Shown here in pieces: positions 1-8,489 of a stretch of 64,000 nucleotides of DNA (the first letter of the stretch is position 1; the number at the start of each line of letters is the position of its first letter). Source of the stretch: Massilia phosphatilytica (GTDB taxonomy: Bacteria; Pseudomonadota; Gammaproteobacteria; Burkholderiales; Burkholderiaceae_D); assembly GCF_002968015.1 (NCBI RefSeq), contig NZ_PUIP01000002.1, positions 62,001-126,000 on the forward strand, written 5' to 3'. The translations under genes were made by a program, and so were the position numbers. Under the pieces are notes generated by a model, which worked only from the letters and a program-made list of their open reading frames with translations, ran no database searches and was not told the DNA's origin.

Positions 1-131
1 GTATGCTTCCGGTGCAGGGCGTACAGCGTGCCGGTGGCGATGTCGGCCAGCGAGACGGCGGACAGCGCCGCCAGCAGCCAGGCGAAGGACCGCATGCCGC
101 GCCATTCCTTGGCGAGCAGGACGCGCGTCAT
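1..131 (-). CDS. ABC transporter permease, N-terminal part only (runs off the window)
   Basis: Only about 43 codons are present. Translation from the ATG at 131 begins MTRVLLAKEWRGMRSF and runs into a hydrophobic stretch (AWLLAALSAVSLADIATG). That is the usual start of an ABC-2-type permease: a short amphipathic 'KEW' segment followed by a first membrane helix. The ATG overlaps the stop of the upstream permease gene in an ATGA arrangement, so the two are probably translationally coupled. It would be the third gene of an ATPase-permease-permease operon. The rest of the protein lies outside the window, so substrate and topology cannot be judged. Confidence 0.7.
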   Translation of the reverse strand, partial: MTRVLLAKEWRGMRSFAWLLAALSAVSLADIATGTLYALHRKH

Positions 132-1954
132 GGCAGCTCCACGCGGACGGCGCCCAGCCGGTAGCGGCAACCCAGCGCCGGCGCGGGCGCGTCGGCCATG
201 ACGAAGACCCGGGTGCCGCCGGCGAACGTGGCCGGCAGCACGCCGCTGGCTGCCCCGCCGGCCCAGAGCGTCGTCAGCGGATCGACGCCGGACTCCGCCG
301 GCCGCAGCAGCTTGTAGCGCACGGACAGGCCGTCCGGCGCCGGGTCCGTGACGCGGTAGCGCAGCGCGGCCATGGCGCCCGCTTGCGGCACGGCGGCCAC
401 CCGCAGCGCGGCCGGTGCGGGCAGCGCCTCATCCTGCGCCGGCGCGAGCGCCTCGTCGACGGCGCGCGCCAGGTCGGCCAGCGGAAGCCCGGCCTGTGCG
501 AGCAGGCGGGCCGACGGGCGCGCCTCGACCAGCGCGCGCACGTCGTCGGCGCCGGGGCCGGCCAGCGCCGCCTGCATCAGGTTGCGGAAGCGCTCGGGGC
601 CGAGCCGCTCGTGCAGCGTCTGCACGGCGCGCCAGGACAATGCAGCGGCCAGGCAATCGCCCAGCAGCTCGTCCATGGTATCCGGCCGGGCCAGGGCCGC
701 GCGGGTGTCCATGCCGTGCGTCGCCAGCAGCCGGGCGGCGGCGGCGGCGCGGCGCTGCAAGAGCACGCGCCGCTCCCGATCCTGCTGGGCACCCCACCAT
801 CCCGTGAAACCCCACACGAGCCAGCTGCGGTCCTCGCGCCAGCCCTGCACCGGAGACTGGTCGACGATGTGCGCGGCACGCGCCACTTCCTGCAACTGCG
901 GCAGGGACAGGTCCGGGGCGCCCAGCGCCGCGCGGATCACCAGATGGCGGGTGCTGCCCTGCGCGAAGGTGATCTCGTCCGGCTCGCGCCACGCGTCGGG
1001 CACGAGGGACAGCTGCGACAACGGGCCGAGTCCCAGCCAGGCCCGCAGCGCGGCGAGGTCGACGGCGATGCGTTCGGCCAGCTGCGCCGGCGCCACCCCG
1101 GCGACGTCACCCTGCCAGCCGACGTGCACCGCGGGCCCGCTGCGGCTGGACACCGCCTGCTGCAGGTGGAACGGCGGCGGCGCCGCCCGGTGTTCCATCA
1201 GCGTGGACAGGCCGGCCACCCCGGCAAGCACGAATGCCACCAGCGTGCGTGCGCGGGCCGACAGCGGTCGCGCCAGCACGACCGGCAATGCGCCCCGCGC
1301 CGCGAACGCCAGCAGCAGCGAGGCAGCGGCCAGCCCGGCGGCCAGCGCCGCGGTGATCGCCAGTTCATGCCACGGCAGGCGGGTCTCCATGACCATGTCG
1401 CCCCTGACGAGGACGAGCGGCGGCCATTCCCGGAGCGGTAATTGCAGTTGCTGATCGAGCAGGACGACGCACAGGAACAGCACGCCCCATACGACGAAGC
1501 GCAGGCGCAGGGTCAGCGCGATGGCGAACGCGCCGGCATACACGAACAGCAGGTAGACGCCGCTGCGCAAGGCGATCGCGCCGGGCAGGCCGCCGCCCAG
1601 GTAGACGTGCTCGCGCGCGCCCCACAGCACGAGTCCGAACGCCGGGCCAAAGAACAGCAGCAACGCGATCCATCCGCCCAGCCACTTCACGGCCAGCACC
1701 TGGCCACGGCCGACCGGCAGCGCTTCCAGGAACAGTTGGGTGCCCGTGCCGTACTCGCGCATGACGAGCCGGTTGGACAGCAGGATGGCGGCCAGCGCCC
1801 CGTAGATCGTGAGCAGCATGTCCCAGGCGCGCAGCGGCGTGACGTCCTGGCGGGCGACGATCCAGACCATGCCCAGCACGACGGCGCCGCCGACATACAG
1901 ACCAAGGAGGAACAGGCGGTGCTCGATCCATTCCTTGCGCAGCAGCGCCGTCAC
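128..1954 (-). CDS. ABC transporter permease with a large degenerate peptidase-like domain
   Basis: 608 aa from a GTG at 1954 (VTALLRKEWIEHRLF). That GTG overlaps the stop of the upstream ATPase gene (GTGA), which is why it is preferred over the in-frame ATG at 2053 inside the ATPase gene. Residues 1 to about 250 hold six or seven hydrophobic segments typical of ABC-2 exporter permeases. Residues about 265-530 form a soluble domain that resembles the gluzincin (M1-type) peptidase domain fused to some ABC permeases. The zinc motif is missing: QEVAR at 355-359 stands where HExxH is expected, and WLVWGFTGWW at 378-387 where W-x-x-E-G-x-A is expected. The C-terminal about 90 residues look like a beta-rich domain. 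The protein is probably an inactive-peptidase fusion; the permease assignment is firmer than the peptidase resemblance. Confidence 0.72.
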   Translation of the reverse strand: MTALLRKEWIEHRLFLLGLYVGGAVVLGMVWIVARQDVTPLRAWDMLLTIYGALAAILLSNRLVMREYGTGTQLFLEALPVGRGQVLAVKWLGGWIALLLFFGPAFGLVLWGAREHVYLGGGLPGAIALRSGVYLLFVYAGAFAIALTLRLRFVVWGVLFLCVVLLDQQLQLPLREWPPLVLVRGDMVMETRLPWHELAITAALAAGLAAASLLLAFAARGALPVVLARPLSARARTLVAFVLAGVAGLSTLMEHRAAPPPFHLQQAVSSRSGPAVHVGWQGDVAGVAPAQLAERIAVDLAALRAWLGLGPLSQLSLVPDAWREPDEITFAQGSTRHLVIRAALGAPDLSLPQLQEVARAAHIVDQSPVQGWREDRSWLVWGFTGWWGAQQDRERRVLLQRRAAAAARLLATHGMDTRAALARPDTMDELLGDCLAAALSWRAVQTLHERLGPERFRNLMQAALAGPGADDVRALVEARPSARLLAQAGLPLADLARAVDEALAPAQDEALPAPAALRVAAVPQAGAMAALRYRVTDPAPDGLSVRYKLLRPAESGVDPLTTLWAGGAASGVLPATFAGGTRVFVMADAPAPALGCRYRLGAVRVELP

Positions 1955-2805
1955 GTCGGACGCGTCTCGTCCGTGCGGGCGAAGGCGAGGAAGATGTCTT
2001 CCAGGCCGAGCCGCTCCGCTACGGCCCCCGGCGGCAGCGCGTTGGCGCGCCACGCCGCTTCGTCGGCCCGGAACACGTCGCCGCGCACCCGCTCCAGCCA
2101 GGACGTATCGGACGACTCATGCAGCCCGACGACGCGCCTGACCTGCGCGCGCAGGCTGTCGACCGTGCCTTCGAAACGGGCGGAGCCGGCCTGGATGATG
2201 CCGACCGCGTGCGCCACCTGCTCGACCTCGCCGACCAGGTGCGAGGAAAACATCACGGTCGTGCCCTGGTCGCGCTGCAGTTCGATCAGCTGGTCGTTGA
2301 ATTCCCGCCGCGCCACCGGATCGAGTCCCGTCGTCGGCTCGTCCAGCAGCAGCAGCCGGGGATGCGCGGCAAACACCAGCGCCAGCGACAGCTTGGTACG
2401 GGTCCCGCCGGACATGGCGGAGGCCTTGCGGTCGGTCGGGATGTCGAGGCGGCGCAGCAGGCGCCGGTATTCGACGTCGTCCCAGGTTGGATAGAAATCC
2501 CCCACGAAACGTCCCAGCTGGACAGCCGTCATCCACGGATAGAAATGCGGCTCCTGCGGCACGAATCCGATGTGCCGTTTCAGGCGCACCGGCACGCTGC
2601 GGATTTCCTCGCCAAACAGCTCGATGCGGCCGGCGTCGGGCGGGGTGAGGCCCATCAGCACGCGCAGCGTCGTCGTCTTGCCCGCGCCGTTGCGCCCCAG
2701 GAAGCCGTAGATTGCGCCTTCGGGGACGGACAGGTTCAGTCCGTCCAGCGCGAGGACCTTGCCGAAGCGGTGGGTAACGTCGTGCAGGCGCAGCAGGCAG
2801 GTCAT
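1951..2805 (-). CDS. ABC transporter ATP-binding protein
   Basis: 284 aa. It carries Walker A GRNGAGKTT (about 37-45), an ABC signature MSGGTRTK (131-138) and Walker B LLLLDEP (151-156) followed by TTGLDP. The signature departs from LSGGQ but keeps the SGG core. The C-terminal about 80 residues are the regulatory extension common in ABC-2-type ATPases. The start is placed at MTCLLRLHDV because homology begins there; an in-frame ATG exists ten codons upstream at 2835. It is the first gene of a leftward operon and overlaps the permease by 4 nt. It should power export of an unidentified substrate, possibly a drug, lipid or peptide. Confidence 0.88.
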   Translation of the reverse strand: MTCLLRLHDVTHRFGKVLALDGLNLSVPEGAIYGFLGRNGAGKTTTLRVLMGLTPPDAGRIELFGEEIRSVPVRLKRHIGFVPQEPHFYPWMTAVQLGRFVGDFYPTWDDVEYRRLLRRLDIPTDRKASAMSGGTRTKLSLALVFAAHPRLLLLDEPTTGLDPVARREFNDQLIELQRDQGTTVMFSSHLVGEVEQVAHAVGIIQAGSARFEGTVDSLRAQVRRVVGLHESSDTSWLERVRGDVFRADEAAWRANALPPGAVAERLGLEDIFLAFARTDETRPT

Positions 2806-2900
2806 GGCGTGCGATTGTCGTTGAAATCGCGGCAATTATACGAGGCGGTGCACCCTGAAAATCTTTCCAAAATACACAACTTCACCAGGACGTGACCGCA

Positions 2901-2915
2901 TGCCGCGCTGCGGCA
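2901..2915 (-). terminator. Small GC-rich stem-loop after the PEP-CTERM gene
   Basis: TGCCGC (2901-2906) and GCGGCA (2910-2915) form a 6-bp stem with a 3-nt loop, 8 nt past the stop codon of the PEP-CTERM gene on the minus strand. No T-run follows, so this may only be a weak terminator or a 3' stabilising hairpin. Confidence 0.3.
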
Positions 2916-2923
2916 AGCCGGGG

Positions 2924-3574
2924 TTACGCCGACTTGCGGCGGCGACGGCGGACGAGGGCCAGCGCGCCGGCACCCAGGCCGAACGTCGCGATGCTGACCG
3001 GTTCCGGCACGGCGTTCAGCGTGTCGTTGCTGGCGAAGGTCTTGTAGCCAGCGGCATTCGCGGCCTTGAACTGGGCCTGCTGGCCGCCATCGCAGCAGGC
3101 TTCCAGACCATAGACCTTCAGGACGTGGTTGCCGGCCGCGAGGTTGAGCGCACCCTGCAGGCTGCCGTTCGCCGCCGAGTAGTTGTTCGCCCACCACATG
3201 TCGTGCGTGTTGTAGCCGAGGGCGACGCCGTCGACGAACAGGGCACCGCCGAAACCGAAGTCGACGCCGGTGCGGAAATTCCACGTACCGGCCTGCGCCG
3301 CCGTGACGCCGAAATTGATCGTGGACTCGAAGGCGTAATTGCTGATACTGCCGAAGTAACTCTTGACCGTCAGGTTGTCGTAGACGGCCACGGACTTGCT
3401 GCCCTTGTACGCGGCAGGGTTGGCGAGGGCGGCGTCCACGGCCAGCTTGTACGCGGCCGCGTTCGCCTGTGCCGCAGGCGACGTGGTCGCAACCTGCAAG
3501 GTAATGACGCTGGCGTTGGCATTGAGGGCAAGGCCGGCAAGCAGGGCAAGGGCGAGTTGGGCGCGCACGTTCAT
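2924..3574 (-). CDS. PEP-CTERM sorting domain-containing secreted protein
   Basis: 216 aa. It has an N-terminal signal peptide (hydrophobic to about residue 21, cut near ANA-SV). The C-terminus has the full tripartite PEP-CTERM tag: VPEPVS, a hydrophobic helix (IATFGLGAGALALV) and a basic tail RRRRRKSA. Such tags direct processing by exosortase/EpsH systems and are typical of exopolysaccharide-producing Gram-negatives. The mature part is beta-rich with a Cys-Cys pair in LEACCDGG, like the CCXG-type PEP-CTERM proteins and PA14-like lectin folds. No exosortase gene is in the window. It is monocistronic, with an AT-rich upstream region (3575-3676) and a Shine-Dalgarno-like TTAGGAAAT before the ATG. 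The exact function is unknown. Confidence 0.88.
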   Translation of the reverse strand: MNVRAQLALALLAGLALNANASVITLQVATTSPAAQANAAAYKLAVDAALANPAAYKGSKSVAVYDNLTVKSYFGSISNYAFESTINFGVTAAQAGTWNFRTGVDFGFGGALFVDGVALGYNTHDMWWANNYSAANGSLQGALNLAAGNHVLKVYGLEACCDGGQQAQFKAANAAGYKTFASNDTLNAVPEPVSIATFGLGAGALALVRRRRRKSA

Positions 3575-3676
3575 CGCATATTTCCTAAGTTTGTTTAACT
3601 TAGATCAATATATCATTCTAAAAAGCATTTTGTCATTACAAAAAGGAATGTTTGTTGTTTATTGTTTATCGCGTAA

Positions 3677-4555
3677 TCAGTTCAATCCGCCCCGCCGCGC
3701 CGCGTGTTTGCCCAGCGCCGCCAGGTCGAGATCGGCATCGCCCTGCGCGATGGCATCCTGCAGGGTCGCCTTCAGCGTCGCGCCGAACGCGAGCGGCAAG
3801 CCCTTGTCCTGGCCCGCCTCCACCGCGAGGCGCACGTCCTTCAGGCCCAGCGCCAGCTTGAAGCCGGCCGGAGCATAGCGCTCCTCAGCGATCATCCCGC
3901 CATACCCTTTGTAGACGGGCGAGCCGGCGAACAGCGTGCCCGTGACGAGGTCGATGAAGTCCGCGGCCGGCACGCCGTGCGCACGCGCCAGCGCAGCGCC
4001 CTCGCCCGTCGCCTCGATCGCGCAGGCGAGCATCAAGTTGCACGCGAGCTTGACCGCGTTCGCCTGTTCCGGCTCGCTGCCGAAGCGCCACGTCTTTTGT
4101 CCCATCAGGTCGAACAGCGGCTGCACGCGCGCGATCAATTCGTCGCTGCCGCCGGCGAGGATGTTCAGCTTGCCCGCTTGCGCGACGTCCACGCGACCCA
4201 GCACAGGCGCGGCGACGTAGCCGACGCCGCGCTCCACGTGCAGCGCCGCCATCTCGCGCGCGAACGCGACGGAGACGGTCGCCATGTTGACGTGGATGCT
4301 GCCGGGCGCCATCGCGGCCAGTACGCCGCCGTCCAGCAGCACGGCGCGCGTCGCGTCATCGTCCGCGAGCATGGTGAAGACGACGTCGGCGATGCCGCAT
4401 TCCGCGGGCGTCGCGGCCGACCTGGCGCCCAGCGCCGCCAGCGCCCGCACGGGTTCGGGGCTGCGGTTCCAGACATGAACGGGTTGGCCGGACTTCAGCA
4501 GGTTGGCGGCCATGTAGTGGCCCATGCTGCCCAGGCCGATGAATGCGATGCTCAT
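3677..4555 (-). CDS. NAD(P)-dependent beta-hydroxyacid dehydrogenase (3-hydroxyisobutyrate dehydrogenase family)
   Basis: 292 aa, normal family length. The N-terminal Rossmann motif GLGSMGHYMAANLL (7-20) is the beta-HAD signature. The catalytic lysine is expected at K169 in EPEQANAVKLACN, and the C-terminal half is the all-helical dimerisation domain. Members reduce or oxidise small beta-hydroxyacids (3-hydroxyisobutyrate, tartronate semialdehyde, succinic semialdehyde), and the sequence does not tell which. AAAGGAAC precedes the ATG. No valine-degradation or glyoxylate genes are adjacent, so a specific pathway is not assigned. Confidence 0.85.
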   Translation of the reverse strand: MSIAFIGLGSMGHYMAANLLKSGQPVHVWNRSPEPVRALAALGARSAATPAECGIADVVFTMLADDDATRAVLLDGGVLAAMAPGSIHVNMATVSVAFAREMAALHVERGVGYVAAPVLGRVDVAQAGKLNILAGGSDELIARVQPLFDLMGQKTWRFGSEPEQANAVKLACNLMLACAIEATGEGAALARAHGVPAADFIDLVTGTLFAGSPVYKGYGGMIAEERYAPAGFKLALGLKDVRLAVEAGQDKGLPLAFGATLKATLQDAIAQGDADLDLAALGKHAARRGGLN

Positions 4556-4817
4556 GATGTTCCTTTGTTCGGTTGTCTGCCCGCCTGCGGGCCAAAAGCG
4601 ATATTAAACCAGCACGTGGAGACCGGTCATGTCGTGCCGTGTGCGTCCCGAAAGCGAACTGTGTCACGATTTATGTTATCGTTAACCTTATATAACTCGA
4701 TATAAACAGGAAATATAACGGTGCCCAGTCATTCGGCCACCGTCACGGTCCCGGCGCGCGATGTCATGAAGCTGAGGTTGCCGTCGGTTAATGATGTTCA
4801 CTCATGAAGGGGTACCG
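4556..4817. promoter_or_regulatory. Divergent promoter region between the dehydrogenase and the first lyase
   Basis: 262 bp with no gene. It is clearly AT-richer than its surroundings between about 4660 and 4720. It contains a palindrome TTATAT-N6-ATATAA (4688-4705) that could be a regulator site or overlap a -10 element for the lyase gene. A good Shine-Dalgarno (GAAGGGG) lies at 4806-4811. Confidence 0.4.
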
Positions 4818-7262
4818 ATGAAAAATCGTTCCAGAGAAACGTCTATGGGCATCCGCAACATCCTGGCGACACTGCTCGTGGTGGGCACAAGCGTGCTGCC
4901 GGGTTACGGCACTGCGCAGGTCACCGGTTTCACGCATCCAGGCACGCCGCTCACCCTCGCCGATCTCAGTACGCTCAAGTCCTATGTGAACCAAGGCAAG
5001 CAGCCGTGGAAGTCCGCCTACGACCAATTGGCGAGCGATGGCAAATCGCAGCTCACCTACGTCATGGCGGGCCCGTACGCGACCGTGAGCCGCGCCCCCG
5101 ACGTGAATCTCTGGCCATGGCGCAATGACATGGTCGCGATCTGGAATCTGTCGCGGATGTGGTATTTCACCGGCAACAAGGACTACGCGAAGAAGGCGCA
5201 CGACATCCTGATCGCCTGGGCCACGACGCAAACGGCGTTCTCGGGTGGCGAGTCGATGCTCGACCTGGGCGACTATGCCTATAAATTCGTGGGCGGCGCG
5301 GATATCCTGCGCGGCACGTGGCCGGATTGGACGGACGCCGACACCGCCACGGTGAAGGCGTATTTCAATAACGTCCTGTTGCCGGCCTCGAATCCCTACG
5401 GCGAAAACATGTTCGGCGCCGCCAACAAGGGCGCGCTGGCGCTGAACGCACTCGGATTGATGGCCATCTTCAATGACGACACCGAGTTGCTGAACCGGGT
5501 CGTTGGCCAGACCCGCACGCTCGCCCACATCGGCCTGCGCAGTTCCAACGACATCGGCATGCTCGGCGACTCCCTGCGCGACCAGGGGCACTTCCACGGA
5601 CAGCTCCTGTCGCTGACCATGCTCGCCGAGGCGCTGTGGAAGCAAGGCATCGACATCTATTCCGAGCTGGACAATCGCCTGCTGGCGTCAGGGGAATATT
5701 TCGCCAGGGTGAACGAACTCGCGCCCACACCGTTCCTCCCGTTCGGCACCACCGATGCCTACTACATCGCCGACAATACGAACCGCGGGTGGGGTGGCGG
5801 GAACGTCGTGCTCAATCAGATCCATGGCGCCTACGTCCTGCGCAAGGGCATGCAGGCGCCCTATATCGCGCAACGACGCCTCTGGATGCCGGTCGATAAC
5901 AACAGCTTCATGTTCCTGAAAGACGTCGACACCTCGACGGCGACGCCCCCGCCACCCCTCGCCATTCCCGCGACCAGTTCGATCACCTCGGGCTTTTCCG
6001 CTGCCGATATCGGCGGCGCCACCCCGGCCGGCAGCTCGTCATACGCCAACGGCAAATGGACCGTGAAAGGCGCAGGCGCCGACAGCTGGGCCACGAGCGA
6101 CAGCGGCCACTTCGCCTACCAGGCGCTCACCGGCGACGGCGCCATCATCGCGAAAGTCGAGACGATCCAGAACACCAGCCCGTCCGCGAAGGCGGGCGTC
6201 ATGATGCGCACCAGTCTCGCCCAGGGCTCCCCCCGTGCCACGATGCTCGTGACGAACCAGGTCAAGGTCGAACAGAACATGCCCAACCTCTCGGTCTACG
6301 GCGGCACGAACTACGGGAACAAGGTCCTTCCCATTGCGAACACCGTACCCTCTTACTGGGTGAAGCTCGAGCGCATCGGCAACATGATCACCGGCTACCT
6401 GTCGCCCGATGGCACCAACTGGGCCGCGACCGACGTCGGCCGCATCGACGCCCCTGTTCCCGACACGATCTATGTCGGCCTGACCGTGGTCTCGCACGCC
6501 AACGGCACGCTGAATACCTCCACCTTCAGCAACGTCCAGATCACGGGCGGCGACGGCGGCGCGCCGGCCGCCGTCGCCGCCGCGCCGGCGACGCTGCTGG
6601 CCGAGCCGGGCGATGGCGCCGTCCCGCTGCGCTGGCAGCAGTCCTTCGGTGCCACCGGCTATGCCGTCCTGCGCGCCACGTCCAGCGGCGGCCCCTACAC
6701 GACCATCGCATCGAACGTCACGGACGGCAGCTACACGGACACCACGGTGACCAATGGCACGACCTACTACTACACCGTCACGGCGACCAACGCCGCCGGC
6801 ACGAGCGCCAACTCTCCCGAAGGCAGCGCGACGCCGGTGCACCCGCTCGTGAACGTCGCCACTGGCGGCAGCGCAAACGACAGTGCGAACAATCCGTCCA
6901 ACGCCGCACGCGCATTCGACCGGAACTCGGCGTCGTCCTGGTTCTACTCGGGCGTGCTGGGCTGGCTGCGGTATGACCTCGGCCACACGGAGACGGTCCA
7001 GCGCTACACGGTCATCAGCGCCAACGACAAGATCGGGCGCGACCCGAAGGACTGGCAGTTCCAGGGTTCCAACGACGGCGTCAACTGGACGACGCTCGAC
7101 ACGCAAAGCGGCCAGGCGTTCGCCAATCGCTTCCAGCAGAACAGCTACACGGTCGCGAGCCCGGGCGCCTATCGCTGGTACCGGCTCAACATCACGTCCA
7201 ATAATGGCGACACCGGATTTACGGATCTCGCCGAGTTCGGGTTGTACGCCGTGAAGCCGTAA
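4818..7262 (+). CDS. Secreted multidomain polysaccharide lyase-like protein (copy 1)
   Basis: 814 aa from the ATG at 4818, chosen because GAAGGGG sits just upstream; 4791 and 4845 are alternatives. There is a signal peptide to about GYGTAQ. Residues about 30-370 resemble the alginate lyase/PL5-like alpha/alpha-toroid domain, with repeated helix pairs, NMFGAANKGALAL and a histidine-rich DQGHFHGQ segment as candidate active-site residues. A Thr/Pro linker leads to a beta-sandwich domain of the DUF1349/laminin-G type (about 382-586), a fibronectin type III domain (587-674) and a C-terminal F5/8 type C (discoidin, CBM32-like) domain (675-814). The accessory modules point to binding an extracellular glycan. 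Substrate is uncertain (alginate or another uronic acid polymer). A close paralogue lies at 10385-12808. Confidence 0.8.
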   Translation: MKNRSRETSMGIRNILATLLVVGTSVLPGYGTAQVTGFTHPGTPLTLADLSTLKSYVNQGKQPWKSAYDQLASDGKSQLTYVMAGPYATVSRAPDVNLWPWRNDMVAIWNLSRMWYFTGNKDYAKKAHDILIAWATTQTAFSGGESMLDLGDYAYKFVGGADILRGTWPDWTDADTATVKAYFNNVLLPASNPYGENMFGAANKGALALNALGLMAIFNDDTELLNRVVGQTRTLAHIGLRSSNDIGMLGDSLRDQGHFHGQLLSLTMLAEALWKQGIDIYSELDNRLLASGEYFARVNELAPTPFLPFGTTDAYYIADNTNRGWGGGNVVLNQIHGAYVLRKGMQAPYIAQRRLWMPVDNNSFMFLKDVDTSTATPPPPLAIPATSSITSGFSAADIGGATPAGSSSYANGKWTVKGAGADSWATSDSGHFAYQALTGDGAIIAKVETIQNTSPSAKAGVMMRTSLAQGSPRATMLVTNQVKVEQNMPNLSVYGGTNYGNKVLPIANTVPSYWVKLERIGNMITGYLSPDGTNWAATDVGRIDAPVPDTIYVGLTVVSHANGTLNTSTFSNVQITGGDGGAPAAVAAAPATLLAEPGDGAVPLRWQQSFGATGYAVLRATSSGGPYTTIASNVTDGSYTDTTVTNGTTYYYTVTATNAAGTSANSPEGSATPVHPLVNVATGGSANDSANNPSNAARAFDRNSASSWFYSGVLGWLRYDLGHTETVQRYTVISANDKIGRDPKDWQFQGSNDGVNWTTLDTQSGQAFANRFQQNSYTVASPGAYRWYRLNITSNNGDTGFTDLAEFGLYAVKP

Positions 7263-7275
7263 GATGCAGGAACCG

Positions 7276-7305
7276 GCCCGGCGAGCGCGCGCCGCCGGGC
7301 TTTGC
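7276..7305 (+). terminator. GC-rich hairpin after lyase copy 1
   Basis: GCCCGGCG (7276-7283) pairs with CGCCGGGC (7293-7300), followed by TTTGCT. The 8-bp GC stem 14 nt after the stop fits a weak Rho-independent terminator. Confidence 0.5.
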
Positions 7306-7345
7306 TATGCTGCCCGACATCGAACATCGTCCGAGAAAGTCGAGC

Positions 7346-7786
7346 ATGGGCATCGCCATCGCCGCCTGCGCGTTCCTGCTGGTCGCCACGACCGTGATCC
7401 ACTACGAGGTCCTGCGCCTGATGACGGCGGTGCTGCCCGCGTTGCGCATCCCGCCGCGCATGCGGCTCGTGTTCGTGATCGTCGGCGCGTTCGGCGCGCA
7501 CTTCATCGAAATCCTGCTGTACGGCCTCGCCTACTACCTGCTCGCGACACGCTTCGGCGTCGGCCACATGGGCGATCCCGGCCCGCTGCCGTTCACGCGC
7601 TGCCTGTACTTTTCCGCCGAGACCTACACGACGCTGGGCTACGGCGACGTGCTGCCGCATGGCGACCTGCGCCTGCTGGCGGGCATGCAGGCGCTGAACG
7701 GGATGCTGCTCATCGGGTGGACGGCGTCGTACACATATTTGTCGATGGAACGGTTGTGGGATGACACGGGACGCCGCCGGTCATAG
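7346..7786 (+). CDS. Minimal two-helix potassium channel family protein
   Basis: 146 aa. It has a hydrophobic segment at about 2-30, a second at about 40-66, a pore region with TTLGYGD (95-101), the K+ selectivity-filter signature TxGYGD, and a final helix (about 110-133). That is the layout of a bare ion-channel (Ion_trans_2) subunit without an RCK or cyclic-nucleotide domain; such proteins assemble as tetramers in the inner membrane. The start at MGIAIA is chosen over an ATG at 7307 because the upstream residues are charged and unlike the family. Its stop lies exactly where a histidine-kinase remnant begins. Confidence 0.8.
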   Translation: MGIAIAACAFLLVATTVIHYEVLRLMTAVLPALRIPPRMRLVFVIVGAFGAHFIEILLYGLAYYLLATRFGVGHMGDPGPLPFTRCLYFSAETYTTLGYGDVLPHGDLRLLAGMQALNGMLLIGWTASYTYLSMERLWDDTGRRRS

Positions 7787-7871
7787 GACGGTGGCGAAGC
7801 GGGATGGCGGGACGCTGGCGCTGTCCGACAATGAGCCGGGATTGAAAGCGACGATCGTGTTGCCAGGATGA
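7785..7871 (+). pseudogene. 3' remnant of a sensor histidine kinase gene
   Basis: A frame with no start codon ends in TGA at 7869-7871 and reads RTVAKRDGGTLALSDNEPGL followed by KATIVLPG. This matches the last strand-helix segment of HATPase_c domains (xRxVAxRHGGxLxLxDNxPGLxAxxxLP) found at the very C-terminus of many proteobacterial sensor kinases. Nothing upstream continues it: the potassium channel gene ends at 7786 in another frame. The rest of the kinase has been lost. The remnant's stop overlaps the start of the next gene (ATGA). This is recognition by eye of about 27 codons. Confidence 0.6.
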
Positions 7872-8440
7872 TGACAAAAAAATTGAAGCGTGCCGTTCCG
7901 AATGAGCGGTGGGATCTGGTTCTGCAATTCGACGAACAGGAATATCGGCTGTTTCCGGTCTCGATCCTGTATTGGGAACGTGATTGGAAAAAACTCGCCT
8001 ATCCGCAGCACATGAAGCGATTCATGCTCACATCGGATGCAATCTGTTGGGACGACATCGGCACCGTGGATGCAGCATTTCTCTACGACAGGTCGATACC
8101 GATCGAACCGGAAAAACTTGACTGGGAAGTCCTGCGGCTAGGCTACAAGAACCAGGCACCGACACCGGAGGACAAGCACCATCACGTCTATGGCGTTTTC
8201 CTCGCGCGCTTTGGCAGACAACCGTTCAAGCTCGATGAATCGATTGGGGGCGGAATGGCCGAACGGGGCCGCGGACACGATTATTCCCTGCACGAGCTGT
8301 TGCTCGCCCCCGAATGGAAACAGCATTTCGTCCTGTCGGGGTGTTCGTGGGCGATCCCGATCATCGAATCGCATGTCGATGAACCTGAACGCACGATGGA
8401 TTTGCTGGTGCATGAGGCTTGTCTGCGCAATGGCGTCTGA
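7868..8440 (+). CDS. Hypothetical protein with DUF2442-like N-terminus
   Basis: 190 aa; the ATG at 7871 is equally possible. The first about 80 residues (LVLQFDEQEYRLFPV, then AICWDD and FLYDRSIPI) follow the pattern of DUF2442, a small family with a short beta-fold often seen next to toxin-antitoxin genes. The remaining about 110 residues (KLDWEVLRLGYKNQ onward) are not recognised. GC content and third-position GC are visibly lower than in neighbours, with runs such as aaaaaaattg at the start, suggesting horizontal acquisition. No signal peptide or membrane helix. No toxin partner is adjacent. Function unknown. Confidence 0.65.
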   Translation: MMTKKLKRAVPNERWDLVLQFDEQEYRLFPVSILYWERDWKKLAYPQHMKRFMLTSDAICWDDIGTVDAAFLYDRSIPIEPEKLDWEVLRLGYKNQAPTPEDKHHHVYGVFLARFGRQPFKLDESIGGGMAERGRGHDYSLHELLLAPEWKQHFVLSGCSWAIPIIESHVDEPERTMDLLVHEACLRNGV

Positions 8441-8489
8441 CAAATTTTCGTTGGCTTAGCCAAGAAGGATTGCCCCCTCCAGTCGGCCC

